Shown here in pieces: positions 1-11,542 of a stretch of DNA of 12,618 nucleotides (the stretch's first letter is position 1; every line of letters begins with the position of its first letter). The notes under the pieces are model-generated. The model was given only the letters and a program-made list of their open reading frames with translations. It made no database searches and was not told where the DNA came from. Source of the DNA: Candidatus Rokuibacteriota bacterium. GTDB taxonomy: Bacteria; Methylomirabilota; Methylomirabilia; Rokubacteriales; CSP1-6. The translations under genes and the position numbers were made by a program. The stretch is from positions 1 through 12,618 of the forward strand of contig JACOVB010000313.1 of assembly GCA_016177555.1 (NCBI GenBank), read 5' to 3'.

Positions 1-1859
1 ACGAAGCGCCAGCCCGGCTCCGGCACGAAGGCCGCGCGGATCCGCCGGCCGAGGTCGGTCCGGATGGGGATGTTCTGCAGGTTCGGATTGGACGACGACA
101 ATCGCCCGGTGGCCGCCACGAGCTGGTTGAACGAGGTGTGGATGCGGCCGGTCCGGGGATTGATCAGGGTCGGGAGCGCGTCGGCATAGGTGCTCTTGAG
201 CTTGGCGAGCGTGCGGTGCTCGATGAGCCTGGCCGGCAGCGGATGCCCGAGCGCCAGATGCTCGAGCACGTCCGCGTCGGTGGAGTAGCCGGTCTTGGTC
301 TTCTTGACGGGCGGCAGCTTGAGCTTCTCGAACAGGATCACGGCCAGCTGCTTGGGCGAGGAGAGGTTGAACTCCTCGCCGGCGAGGACGTGGATCTCTC
401 GCGTGAGGGCGTCCAGGCTCCGCTCGAGCTCCCTGGAGAACTCGATGAGGCGGTCCGGATCCGCGCGGATCCCGTGGCGCTCCATGGCGGCGAGCACGGG
501 CACCAGCGGCCGCTCGATCTCCTCGTAGACCGCCCGCAACCCCGCCGTTTCGAGGGCCGGCCGCTCGCCCTCCCAGAGCCGCCACACCCACTGCGCGCGA
601 GCGCCGGGCCGGGCGAGCCCCGGGCCTTCACCGGCGATCTCGGCACAGACCTCCTCGAGCCGGTAGTTGGTGCGGGCAGGGTTGAGCAGGTACGCGGCGA
701 CCGCGGTGTCCTCGATGGACGGCGGTGCCGCGCCCCGGGCGAGCCACCACTCGAGCACGGGCTTCAGGTCGTGGCCGATGAGGGCGCGGCCGCCCAGATC
801 CGGCACGCCGGCGAGGGCGAGGCGCGCGTAGCCGGCCGCCGGATGGAAAAGCCCGAGCGCCGTCACCTCGGGCTCGGGCGGGCCTCCCTGCCCGACCCAG
901 TCCGCCGCCAGCGCCTCGCCCGCGGGCATTCGCGCCAGATAATCCGCGAGAGCCTCCGGTGAGGCGAGTGCGGGCTCGTCGTCCAGGATGGCCGCGGATG
1001 CCTCCTCGGGCAGCTGGCGGAGCAGGGTGTGAAGCTCGAGCTCGCTCCACAGCGCCCGCAGCCGCTCCCAGTCCGGCTCCTGGCACCGGAACGTGGAGAG
1101 ATCCTCGGAGAGCGGCACGCTGGCGCGCACGGTGGCCAGCTCGCGCGAGAGGAGGGCCTGCTTGCGGTTCGCGGCGAGCGTCTCGCGCAGCTTGCCGGGC
1201 ACCAGCGTCAGGTTGTCGTAGAGCCGCTCGACGCTGCCGAACTGGCCGATGAGCTTCACGGCCGTCTTCTGCCCCACCCCGGGCACGCCGGGGATATTGT
1301 CGATGCTGTCGCCCATGAGGGCGAGGAGGTCGGGGATCTGCGCCGGCTCCACGCCCCACTTCTCCCTCACCTGCCCCTCGTCCAGCAAGACGCGCTCGCC
1401 GCGGGGTCCGGGCGAGAGCACCCGCACCCGCGGGCCCACCAGCTGGAGCATGTCCTTGTCGCTGCTGACGAGGACAAGCTCCAGGGGCAGCTCCTGCGTG
1501 CGGGCCACCAGGCTGCCCAGCACGTCGTCGGCCTCGAAGCCCGGCACCTCCACGAGCGGGAGGCGCAGCGCCTCGAACAGGGCCTTCACGTAGGGGATCT
1601 GGCTGCGGAGGTCGTCGGGCATGCGCGGGCGCGTTGCCTTGTAGGCGGCGAAGCGCTCCTCGCGGAAGGTCGGCCCCGGCGGGTCCCACGCCACGATGAA
1701 GTAGTCGGGGCTCTCCTCGCGCAGGAGCTTCCACACCATGGTGGACATGCCGAGCACGGCGTGGCAGGGCTGGCCCTTGGAGGTCGAGAGGAAAGGCAGC
1801 GCGTGATAAGCGCGGTAGAGGTAGCCCGGCCCGTCCAGCACGAAGAAACGCTCGCTCAC
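1..1859 (-). CDS. polA: DNA polymerase I, N-terminal two thirds (cut by window edge)
   Basis: Family A repair and Okazaki-processing polymerase. 619 complete codons are visible, and the polymerase domain continues past the window before motif A. The 5'-3' nuclease domain (about residues 1-290) is well preserved: LDGPGYLYRAYHALP near residue 8, then a PGFEADD block, an SSDKDMLQLV block, and ALMGDSIDNIPGVPGVGQKT, which supply the usual acidic metal ligands. The middle domain keeps the 3'-5' exonuclease fold but not its chemistry. The DxE of motif Exo I reads D-W-V, the Exo II aspartate is replaced near HDLKPVLEWW, and no YxxxD Exo III motif is seen. It therefore resembles the Taq/Bst type. The polymerase domain starts with the family block TGRLSSSNPNLQNIPIR at 61-114. 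The start is GTG at 1859; no in-frame start lies upstream, and the nearby ATG at 1864 is out of frame and runs into TGA. The 72-base gap to the previous gene shows no convincing promoter. Confidence 0.97.
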   Translation of the reverse strand, partial: MSERFFVLDGPGYLYRAYHALPFLSTSKGQPCHAVLGMSTMVWKLLREESPDYFIVAWDPPGPTFREERFAAYKATRPRMPDDLRSQIPYVKALFEALRLPLVEVPGFEADDVLGSLVARTQELPLELVLVSSDKDMLQLVGPRVRVLSPGPRGERVLLDEGQVREKWGVEPAQIPDLLALMGDSIDNIPGVPGVGQKTAVKLIGQFGSVERLYDNLTLVPGKLRETLAANRKQALLSRELATVRASVPLSEDLSTFRCQEPDWERLRALWSELELHTLLRQLPEEASAAILDDEPALASPEALADYLARMPAGEALAADWVGQGGPPEPEVTALGLFHPAAGYARLALAGVPDLGGRALIGHDLKPVLEWWLARGAAPPSIEDTAVAAYLLNPARTNYRLEEVCAEIAGEGPGLARPGARAQWVWRLWEGERPALETAGLRAVYEEIERPLVPVLAAMERHGIRADPDRLIEFSRELERSLDALTREIHVLAGEEFNLSSPKQLAVILFEKLKLPPVKKTKTGYSTDADVLEHLALGHPLPARLIEHRTLAKLKSTYADALPTLINPRTGRIHTSFNQLVAATGRLSSSNPNLQNIPIRTDLGRRIRAAFVPEPGWRF

Positions 1860-1931
1860 GGCATCACCGCCGCCGGTCGCTCCACTGTCTCGGCGCCGCC
1901 GCCAGAAGACTGATCGAGAGTTCTGCGAATC

Positions 1932-2201
1932 CTATGCCGCGCGCAGCGGGGCCAGATCGTCCCGCTTGAGGGGAGGCAGTCCCAGACCGCGAAGGACCCT
2001 GTTCAGGGCCACCGTGGACACCCGGCCCGGGGCAGTGATCTCGATCCCGATCGGCTTGCCGCCTCGGCTGAAGTCGATCACCAGCCCCGGTGGGACGCGC
2101 GAGGTGCGGTACGACCGCTCGCCCGGTCGGCGCGGCAAGTACAGGTATGCGGCCAGCGGGCGCCCGTGTCTGAATGTCACTTCCAGATACGCTCCCTTCA
2201 T
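1932..2201 (-). CDS. DUF2283 family small protein, possible antitoxin-like partner
   Basis: An 89-residue protein from ATG 2201, which has a good GGGAGG ribosome site six bases upstream. An in-frame extension to 2270 exists but would overlap the preceding gene and lose this site, so I prefer the short form. The core around residues 32-54 (RTSRVPPGLVIDFSRGGKPI, then GIEI) follows the DUF2283 pattern of a valine/arginine strand, a 'G-L-V-I-D-F' strand, a glycine turn and a 'P-I-G-I-E-I' strand. The N-terminus (MKGAYLEVTFRHGRPLAAYL) and the C-terminal helix ending in DDLAPLRAA extend that core. DUF2283 proteins are small and of unproven function, and are often found beside small toxin-like genes. 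Here it starts one base after the stop of a DUF4258-like gene, so the two are almost certainly translated together. An antitoxin role is inference from this pairing. Confidence 0.8.
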   Translation of the reverse strand: MKGAYLEVTFRHGRPLAAYLYLPRRPGERSYRTSRVPPGLVIDFSRGGKPIGIEITAPGRVSTVALNRVLRGLGLPPLKRDDLAPLRAA

Positions 2202-2202
2202 C

Positions 2203-2400
2203 TCACGCCTCCCAGACAGCGTACGCGGTGACAACCACCAGCAACCGGGCATCAAAGTCGGGCTCGACAATGACCTCCCATGGATGTCGTCGATGACGGG
2301 CGACGATCACCCAGCGCCCTTCGACGACGTCGCGCCGATAGGCGCGCGCGTGCTCAAGCATATGCCGAAGGTCGACCTCCGTAAAGCGGCGATCGGCCAT
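2203..2400 (-). CDS. DUF4258-like small protein, possible toxin-like partner; start uncertain
   Basis: A 65-residue protein from ATG 2400. It has a helix (RRFTEVDLRHMLEHARAYR), then alternating strands (VVEGRWVIVARHRRHPWEVI and LLVVVTAYAVWEA), with conserved-looking Arg/His and an acidic EPD turn. This layout is like DUF4258/RelE-fold small proteins, where a 'S-x-H-x-x-x-R-M' helix precedes it. That helix is encoded here in the same frame but upstream of the ATG (ELDLSPHLLKRM, about 2395-2430), and the open frame continues to a TGA at 2473-2475. The true start may therefore be CTG at 2469, or the gene may have lost its original start. Its stop lies one base before the DUF2283 gene, giving a two-gene unit. 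The gap to the gene upstream is about 110-180 bases. The toxin role is inferred; I cannot name catalytic residues. Confidence 0.72.
   Translation of the reverse strand: MADRRFTEVDLRHMLEHARAYRRDVVEGRWVIVARHRRHPWEVIVEPDFDARLLVVVTAYAVWEA
2208..2213 (-). promoter_or_regulatory. Ribosome binding site of the DUF2283 gene
   Basis: GGGAGG on the minus strand, six bases before ATG 2201 and inside the last codons of the preceding gene. It decides the start of the DUF2283 protein in favour of 2201 over the in-frame upstream extension, and it supports coupled translation of the pair. Confidence 0.75.
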
Positions 2401-2581
2401 GCGCTTCAGCAGGTGCGGGCTGAGATCGAGCTCCCAGCCCCACCAGAGGGGCCGCTCACGCCTCGCCAGAGATCACATCCCGCCTTCGTGCATCGCGCTC
2501 ATTTCACGGCGGCGGGCTTGTCGCGGGGGTCAGGCGAGAGCACCGGCACCCGCTGCCCGACCGGCTGGCTTCTCGAGGCGC

Positions 2582-2887
2582 TCATCTGCGCCGCCGTCCG
2601 GCGAACACCACGAAGTTCCTGAGCGCCGTGCCGGCCAGGAGCACCCCCGACACGACGAGCAGCGAGGCCAGCGTGGCCAGGACTGGCCACCAGGCGCGAT
2701 CGACGCTCTGCCCGGTAATCCTGTAAAAGTGGGCGGCCGTCCAGGCGCACCCGGCCACGGCAACGAGGAGGACGCCGACGTTGTAGGCGCGCACGGCAAC
2801 GGCCGAGCCGCTCCGAGGCCGGAACCGGACGAACGTCCAGACCGCGAGCCCGACCAGCGGGAGCAGCGCCGCCAGCGCGAGAGTCAT
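2582..2887 (-). CDS. Small three-helix membrane protein of unknown function
   Basis: 101 residues, not recognised as any family. Three hydrophobic stretches are visible: about residues 2-20, 36-53 (VGVLLVAVAGCAWTAAHF) and 68-91 (VLATLASLLVVSGVLLAGTA). They are joined by a basic loop (RFRPRSGS) and a loop containing YRITGQSVDRAWW, and the tail ends in RRRR. By the positive-inside rule the first loop and the C-terminus would be cytoplasmic, but three helices and an uncleaved N-terminus leave the orientation open. The ATG lies seven bases after the glnE stop, with no clear ribosome site, so translation is probably coupled to glnE. It appears to be the last gene of the operon. Codon use is as GC-rich as its neighbours, which supports it being real. 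No function can be assigned. Confidence 0.72.
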   Translation of the reverse strand: MTLALAALLPLVGLAVWTFVRFRPRSGSAVAVRAYNVGVLLVAVAGCAWTAAHFYRITGQSVDRAWWPVLATLASLLVVSGVLLAGTALRNFVVFAGRRRR

Positions 2888-2894
2888 CGCTGGC

Positions 2895-5800
2895 TCACGG
2901 CGGCACGACGCGGTCGTAGAGGGCGCGCACCCAGGCCGTGCGGCGCCTGTAGTCCGCCAGGAAGTCCTTGCGCGACGGGTAGTCGAGGCTCCGCGCGATC
3001 CGCCCGGGGATGGGTCCCGCCAGCTCGAGGGCGTCCGGGGGGCGCGCGCCGAAGAGGCGTACCGCTCCCGATACGCGGCGGAGGAAGCGGTACTGCTCGG
3101 CGAGCCCCTCCGCGTCCTCCCGGGACAGGAGCCCGATCGCGCCCATGGCGCCGATCGCCTGCAGCGTGGTCGGGCGGCGGATGGCGGGGTGCCGGGCCCC
3201 GCTGGTGAGCTGGATCGCCTGGGTGATGAACTCCACGTCCACGAGGCCGCCCCGGCCGAACTTGACGTGGAAGAGCCCGGGCGTCTCCTTTCCGAGCTCC
3301 TTCTCCATGCGCTCCCTGAGCAGCCGCATCTCCTTGAGGTCCGCCGGCGCCGCCAGCGCCCCGTAGAGGAGCGCGCGGATGAGCCGCCGCACCCGGCGGC
3401 CGAGGCGCGCGTCCCCCGAGCAGAGCCGCGCCCGCGTCAGGGTTTGCCGCTCCCACGGGTCCGCCCACTCGCGGTAGTACTGCTCCATGGCCGGAAGGCT
3501 CGAGGCGAAGCCCGAGCCCTTGGATCCGGGGCGCAGCCGGAGATCCACCGGGAAGACGACGCCCGCGGCGGTGATATCGCCGAGGACACCGGAGAGGGCT
3601 TCCACGGCCTTGTCGTAGAACACGTGGGCCTCGACGCTCTCCGACCCGTCAGTCCGCCCGGGGCCCTCGTAGATCACGAACAGGTCCAGATCCGATCCCG
3701 TGCTCAGCTCCCGCCCGCCGAACTTCCCGAGCCCCACGATCACGGCCGGGACGAACCGCCCATCGGCGCCGCGCGGCACGCCATAGAGCGACGTCACCTG
3801 CTCGAGCGCCATGAGCCACGCCGTGGAGAGCGCGGCCTCGGCGAGCGCCGTCATCTCGGCGGAGAAGCGCTCGGCATCCGTCACCCGCAAGAGCATCCGC
3901 CACGTGATGCCGAGCTCCTCGGCCTGCTTGAGACGCCGCAGCCGGTCCTTGCGCTCGGTCAGCGACAGCCGCGGCGCGAGCGCCGCCGCCAGCGTCACCC
4001 GGAAGGCCGCCTTGCCCTTGGGCGCCGCGAAGGTCGCCGGATCGGCGAGGCCGTTGAGGAGCTCGGGCTGGGCCAGGAGCATCTGGGTGAGGAGCTCGCC
4101 GCGGGCGCAGAGCTTCACCAGGTTCGCCAGCAGGCCGGGGCGGTTGGCCAGGAGCTCGAGGTAGGCCGTCCGGGGCCCGGCGGCCGCCACGAAGCGCTCG
4201 AACTGGTTCAGCGCCTCGTCGGGGTCGGGGCTCTGCCAGAGGGCGTCGAGCAGCACCGGGAACATCCGCCAGAGGGCGGCCTGGGCGCGCGCCGGGTACG
4301 GCAGGAGCGGCCGGCCCTCGAGGACGAGCCGCAGGTTCTGCCGGGCGCGGTCCGGGTCGGCGAAGCCCGTGGCCTTGAGCGCGGTGAACCTGGGAATGCG
4401 CGGGGGCTCGGCCTTCGTCCGGGCCGGTCGCGTGTCGAAGAACTCCCGGAACGCCGCGTGCACGCCCCGCGTGACGCGACGGTACTCGGCGAGGAAGCGC
4501 CGCCGGGCGGCGTCCGGCGGCAGCGCCACGCCCATGCGGCGCGCCAGGAGCCCGAGGGCCGCCGGGTCCTCGGGCAGCGTGTGAGTCTGGAACTCGTACA
4601 GGATCTGCAGCCGGTGCTCGACGGTGCGGAGGTAGACGAGGGCGTCGCCCAGGAAGCGCCCCAGGGCCGGCGACACGTAGCCCCGTTCCGTGAGCCGGAA
4701 GATGGCCCGCAGGCTGTTCCGCTCGCGCAGCCACGGATCGTCCCCGGCGTAGAGCAGCTGGAGCGCCTGGACGAGGAACTCGATCTCCCGGATCCCCCCG
4801 ACGCCCAGCTTCACGTTCCGGCGCTCGATGCCCTTGGCCCGCTGGGAGCGGTCGATCTCCTGCTTCATCCGCCGGATCTCGGCGACGATCCCCGGGTCGA
4901 GCCCGGGGCGGAACACGAACGGACGCGTGAGCTCGAAGAATCGGGCGCCGACCGCCGCGTCGCCCGCGCAGGCGCGCGCCTTGATGAGCGCCTGCCGCTC
5001 CCACAGCTCGGCGCGCTCGGCGAAGTACGTCCGGTAGCCCCCGAGCGAGAGGATCAGCGCCCCGGAGCGCCCCTCGGGCCGGAGCCTCAGGTCCACGCGG
5101 AAGGCGTGCCCCTCGTCGGTCACCGACTCGATGGCCGCCACGATCGAGCGCGTGGCCTCGGTGAAGTACCGGTCGTTGGAGACGCGGCCGGCCGTGCCCC
5201 CCGTGGTCTCGCCGTCCTCGCCGTAGACGAAGATCAGGTCGATGTCGGAGGAGTAGTTCAGCTCGTCCCCGCCGAGCTTGCCCATGCCGATGACGGCGAG
5301 CCCCGTGCGCGCCCCGTCCGGCCCCACGGGCACGCCGTAGAGCGGCTCGAGCCCGCCCTCGGCCCAGCGCCGCGCCTCCTCGAGGCACACGTCCGCCAGC
5401 CGCGACAGCTCCTCCGTGGTGACGGTGAGATCGGCGTCACCCAGGATGTCGCGGCAGCCGATCCGCAGGAGCTGGCGGTACTTGAAACGGCGGAGCGCGT
5501 TCCAGCGGGCCGCGGCCCTCGAGAACGCGGCCGTGCTCTGCCGCAGCTCCTCCTCCAGGTCGTCCCGCAGCCACTGGCGCATGGTCCAGGGCTCGAGCAG
5601 CCAGAGGAACAGGTGGGAATAGCGGCGCAGCGTGTCGGCGAGGACCTGGCTCGTCCCCCCGAGGCGGGCGAGGAGATGGATCGCGCCCGGATGGGCGTCG
5701 AGGAGCCGGAAGAAGGCGGCGCGCTCGCTGTGAGCGGCCAGGCGCTCCAGGTTGTTGAGCGCCATGTCCGGATCGGGGGCGCCCTGGATCTCGCCCAGGA

Positions 5801-5957
5801 GTCGCGGCAGAACGGGCGCCAGGAGCTCGCCGTCGAACGGCGTCGGCGCCAGCGCGTGGAGGTTGGCGAGGGCCGCCGCCGGATCCGCAAAGCCGAGACG
5901 CTGGAGCTGCCGGAGGGCCCGGGGATCGCCGGGAACCGCCGCCAGCAAACCGATCAT
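2895..5957 (-). CDS. glnE: Bifunctional glutamine synthetase adenylyltransferase/deadenylase
   Basis: This 1020-residue enzyme adds AMP to, and removes it from, a tyrosine of GlnA, tuning nitrogen assimilation in answer to PII and glutamine. E. coli GlnE has about 946 residues. Two nucleotidyltransferase halves are visible. The N-terminal (adenylyl-removing) half has GMGKLGGDELNYSSDIDL at 224-241 with metal-binding Asp238 and Asp240. The C-terminal (adenylylating) half has GLGKFGGRELSTGSDLDL at 742-759 with Asp756 and Asp758. Each half also keeps a VDLRLRP block (288-294 and 804-810) and a G-GG-x-x-(E/V)-x-E-F block (near 387-394 and 903-910). The halves look like an ancient duplication: GFADP recurs at 22 and 531, and a DPD(M/E)ALNxxER block at 62 and 578. 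All catalytic aspartates are present in both halves, so both activities are expected. It follows glnB by 49 bases. The start ATG 5957 is the first in frame after the glnB stop. Confidence 0.98.
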   Translation of the reverse strand: MIGLLAAVPGDPRALRQLQRLGFADPAAALANLHALAPTPFDGELLAPVLPRLLGEIQGAPDPDMALNNLERLAAHSERAAFFRLLDAHPGAIHLLARLGGTSQVLADTLRRYSHLFLWLLEPWTMRQWLRDDLEEELRQSTAAFSRAAARWNALRRFKYRQLLRIGCRDILGDADLTVTTEELSRLADVCLEEARRWAEGGLEPLYGVPVGPDGARTGLAVIGMGKLGGDELNYSSDIDLIFVYGEDGETTGGTAGRVSNDRYFTEATRSIVAAIESVTDEGHAFRVDLRLRPEGRSGALILSLGGYRTYFAERAELWERQALIKARACAGDAAVGARFFELTRPFVFRPGLDPGIVAEIRRMKQEIDRSQRAKGIERRNVKLGVGGIREIEFLVQALQLLYAGDDPWLRERNSLRAIFRLTERGYVSPALGRFLGDALVYLRTVEHRLQILYEFQTHTLPEDPAALGLLARRMGVALPPDAARRRFLAEYRRVTRGVHAAFREFFDTRPARTKAEPPRIPRFTALKATGFADPDRARQNLRLVLEGRPLLPYPARAQAALWRMFPVLLDALWQSPDPDEALNQFERFVAAAGPRTAYLELLANRPGLLANLVKLCARGELLTQMLLAQPELLNGLADPATFAAPKGKAAFRVTLAAALAPRLSLTERKDRLRRLKQAEELGITWRMLLRVTDAERFSAEMTALAEAALSTAWLMALEQVTSLYGVPRGADGRFVPAVIVGLGKFGGRELSTGSDLDLFVIYEGPGRTDGSESVEAHVFYDKAVEALSGVLGDITAAGVVFPVDLRLRPGSKGSGFASSLPAMEQYYREWADPWERQTLTRARLCSGDARLGRRVRRLIRALLYGALAAPADLKEMRLLRERMEKELGKETPGLFHVKFGRGGLVDVEFITQAIQLTSGARHPAIRRPTTLQAIGAMGAIGLLSREDAEGLAEQYRFLRRVSGAVRLFGARPPDALELAGPIPGRIARSLDYPSRKDFLADYRRRTAWVRALYDRVVPP

Positions 5958-6006
5958 CGAGGGCGCGCCCGCATGGGCGACGCTGGGCCTGTCGCGAGGG
6001 GCGCGG

Positions 6007-9470
<3,464 letters not shown>

Positions 9471-9477
9471 GGCCGGC

Positions 9478-10110
9478 TCACGGGCTCAGGGCCGCCGCGG
9501 CCGGAGCATCGAGGCCGTCGAGATGCGCGGTGTCGTTCACCGAGAGGACCCGCGGCGGCGCCACCTCGGTGAGCGAGCCGTTGGAGAGCGTGACCCGCCA
9601 GATGGCCGACAGCGGTAGCCCCAGGCAATGGGCGAGGAAGGCGCTGATGACGCCGCCGTGGCAGACCACGAGCACATCGTCGCCATTCGGATGCCCCGCG
9701 GCGATTGCCTCGATGGCGCGCACGACACGTCGCTGCACGGCATGCAGCGGCTCGCCGCCAGGCGGCAGCCCGACCACGGGGTCCCGCACCCACCGGGCAT
9801 AGGGATCGCCGGGCAGCGCCCGGATCTCCTCCACGGTGCGGCCCTCCCACTCCCCGAGCGACAGCTCGCGCAGATCCTCCACGGTCACCACGGCCATGGA
9901 GAGCCAGGCGGCGACGATCTCCGCCGTGCGCCGGGCGCGGTTGAGGGGGCTCGTGTAGATGGCCGCCAGCCGGCGCCGGCGCAGCGCCTCGCCCAGGGCC
10001 TCGGCCTGACGCAGCCCGAGCGGCGACAGCGGCACGTCCTGCATCCCCTGGAAGCGGCGTACCGCATTGGAGACCGACTGGCCGTGGCGGGCCAGCAGCA
10101 GGCCGGTCAC
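9478..10110 (-). CDS. Histidine phosphatase family protein (phosphoglycerate mutase-like)
   Basis: A 210-residue cytosolic phosphatase. It has the family's catalytic set: Arg8-His9-Gly10 in LLLARHGQSVSN, where His9 forms the phosphohistidine; Arg58 in SPLNRARRTAE; the acid Glu82 in DLRELSLGEWEG; and the second histidine His151 in VVCHGGVI. Length and the GEWEG block fit the GpmB/CobC/PhoE-like branch, in which specificity (alpha-ribazole phosphate, phosphoserine, 3-phosphoglycerate or broad phosphomonoesters) is poorly predicted by sequence. No cobalamin genes are nearby to favour CobC. The start is GTG at 10110, which overlaps the gltX stop by four bases (GTGA), with GGGGAGA just upstream, so translation is coupled to gltX. 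The gene downstream is a phosphate transporter homologue, so released phosphate might be its cargo; this is inference. Confidence 0.95.
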   Translation of the reverse strand: MTGLLLARHGQSVSNAVRRFQGMQDVPLSPLGLRQAEALGEALRRRRLAAIYTSPLNRARRTAEIVAAWLSMAVVTVEDLRELSLGEWEGRTVEEIRALPGDPYARWVRDPVVGLPPGGEPLHAVQRRVVRAIEAIAAGHPNGDDVLVVCHGGVISAFLAHCLGLPLSAIWRVTLSNGSLTEVAPPRVLSVNDTAHLDGLDAPAAAALSP

Positions 10111-11528
10111 GATCTCCCCTCGCAGGCCGACTGGGCGGCCTTCAGGCGGGCGAGAGTTTCGGGCTTGCCGAGGAGGCTCACCACCTGGAAGATCGGCGGG
10201 CTCACCGTCGTGCCCGTGATGGCGACGCGGGTGAGCTGGGCGAGGTCCACGAGCTTGACCTCAAGCTGCGCCGCCAGCTCCCGATACAGCGCCTCGACGG
10301 CCGCCGGGTCGAGGTCGGCCTGGGCCTCGAGCCGCTTGATCAGCAGCGCGTAGCGGTCATGCGCCGCGCCGGTCCAGAACTTGGCCGTGGCCTGCGGATC
10401 ATAGGCCGCCGGCCGCCGGAAGTAGAACGTGGCCTTCTCCGCCATCTCCACCAGGGTGTGGGAGCGCTCCCTGAGGGTCTCCGTGACGCGCGCGAGCCAC
10501 GGCCGCTCCGCCGGCGCCGGCAGGCCCGCGCTGTCGAGGAAGGGCATGAGCTGGGCCGCCAGGCACTCGGGCGGCATCGCCTTGATCCAGTGCATGGACA
10601 GCCACTCGAGCTTGGCGCGGTCGAAGATGGCCGCGGCCTGGCCCACGTGCGCCAGGTCGAAGTGCCGCGCGATGTCGTCTCGAGAGAAGATCTCCTCATC
10701 GCCGTGGGACCAGCCGAGCCGGGCCAGGTAGTTGAGCATGGCCTCGGGCACGATGCCCGCGTCCCGGAACGCTTGGACGGAGGTGGCCCCGTGCCGCTTG
10801 CTGAGACGGCTCTTGTCCGATCCGAGGATCATGGGGATGTGGGCAAAGGCGGGCAACGGGTAGCCCAGGGCCTCGTAGCACTGGATCTGCTTGGGCGTGT
10901 TCGACAGATGGTCGTTGCCCCGGATGACGTGGGTGATCTTCATCGTCACGTCGTCCACCACGACGCAGAAGTTGTAGGTCGGCGTCCCGTCGGTGCGCAC
11001 CAGGATCCAGTCGTCGAGCTGGGTGTGGTCGAAGGTGACCCGCCCGTGGATGGCATCCTCCACGACCGTCTCCCCGCCGGCGGCGATGCGCAGCCGCAGC
11101 GCGCTGGGCTCCGAGGCCGGCACGGCGACGTCGCGGCAGGTGCCGGGGTACCGGAAGGTCTCCCCGCGCTGCTGGGCCTCCCGCCGGAGGGCGTCGAGCG
11201 CCTGGGCGGTGCAGCGGCAGCGGTAGGCGCGGCCCTCGGCCAGCAGGCGGTCGGCCTGCGCCTTGTAGATCTCGAGACGCTCCGTCTGGCGGTAGCCCGC
11301 CGCGGGCGGCCCCTCATCCCAGTCGAGCCCCATCCAGCTCAAGGCCTCGAGGATGGACTGGATGTACTCCTCCGTGGAGCGGGACCGGTCCGTGTCCTCG
11401 ATCCTGAGGATGAAGACCCCCTGGTGGCGGCGCGCGAAGGCCCAGTTGAACAGGGCCGTGCGGGCGCCCCCCACGTGCAGGTGCCCCGTGGGGCTCGGGG
11501 CAAAGCGGACGCGCACCGCTTCTGGCAT
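10107..11528 (-). CDS. gltX: Glutamyl-tRNA synthetase
   Basis: Class I synthetase that charges tRNA-Glu with glutamate; 473 residues, the usual bacterial length. The catalytic Rossmann fold opens with RFAPSPTGHLHVGGART (8-24), whose G-H-L-H-V-G is the HIGH motif. The KMSKS equivalent is KSRLSKR at 239-245. A zinc-site pattern like that of E. coli GluRS is visible: Cys104, Cys106, Tyr127 and Cys131. The C-terminal third (about 320-473) is the helical anticodon-binding region. Whether it is discriminating (Glu only) or also charges tRNA-Gln cannot be settled here; no gatCAB or glnS is in the window. ATG 11528 is the first start after a stop-rich spacer and begins the canonical N-terminus. It is the first gene of the apparent operon, and its stop overlaps the next start by four bases. 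Confidence 0.98.
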   Translation of the reverse strand: MPEAVRVRFAPSPTGHLHVGGARTALFNWAFARRHQGVFILRIEDTDRSRSTEEYIQSILEALSWMGLDWDEGPPAAGYRQTERLEIYKAQADRLLAEGRAYRCRCTAQALDALRREAQQRGETFRYPGTCRDVAVPASEPSALRLRIAAGGETVVEDAIHGRVTFDHTQLDDWILVRTDGTPTYNFCVVVDDVTMKITHVIRGNDHLSNTPKQIQCYEALGYPLPAFAHIPMILGSDKSRLSKRHGATSVQAFRDAGIVPEAMLNYLARLGWSHGDEEIFSRDDIARHFDLAHVGQAAAIFDRAKLEWLSMHWIKAMPPECLAAQLMPFLDSAGLPAPAERPWLARVTETLRERSHTLVEMAEKATFYFRRPAAYDPQATAKFWTGAAHDRYALLIKRLEAQADLDPAAVEALYRELAAQLEVKLVDLAQLTRVAITGTTVSPPIFQVVSLLGKPETLARLKAAQSACEGRS

Positions 11529-11536
11529 AGGCCCTT

Positions 11537-11542
11537 ATTCTA
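11537..11542 (-). promoter_or_regulatory. Possible -10 element of gltX
   Basis: TAGAAT on the minus strand differs from TATAAT at one position and lies eight bases before the gltX ATG. No good -35 hexamer stands 17 bases further upstream. If it is real, transcription would start at or next to the ATG and the message would be leaderless. It stands out because this spacer is otherwise almost free of A/T-rich hexamers. Confidence 0.35.

Noticed and set aside
1929..1934. TAGGAT as a -10 box for polA
   Set aside because: It matches TATAAT at only four of six positions, lies within the end of the DUF2283 gene and has no -35 partner.
2479..2516. CCCGCC...GGCGGG inverted repeat between the small membrane protein and the DUF4258-like gene, as an operon terminator
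   Set aside because: Six pairs around a 26-base loop with no U tract; this is expected by chance at this GC content.
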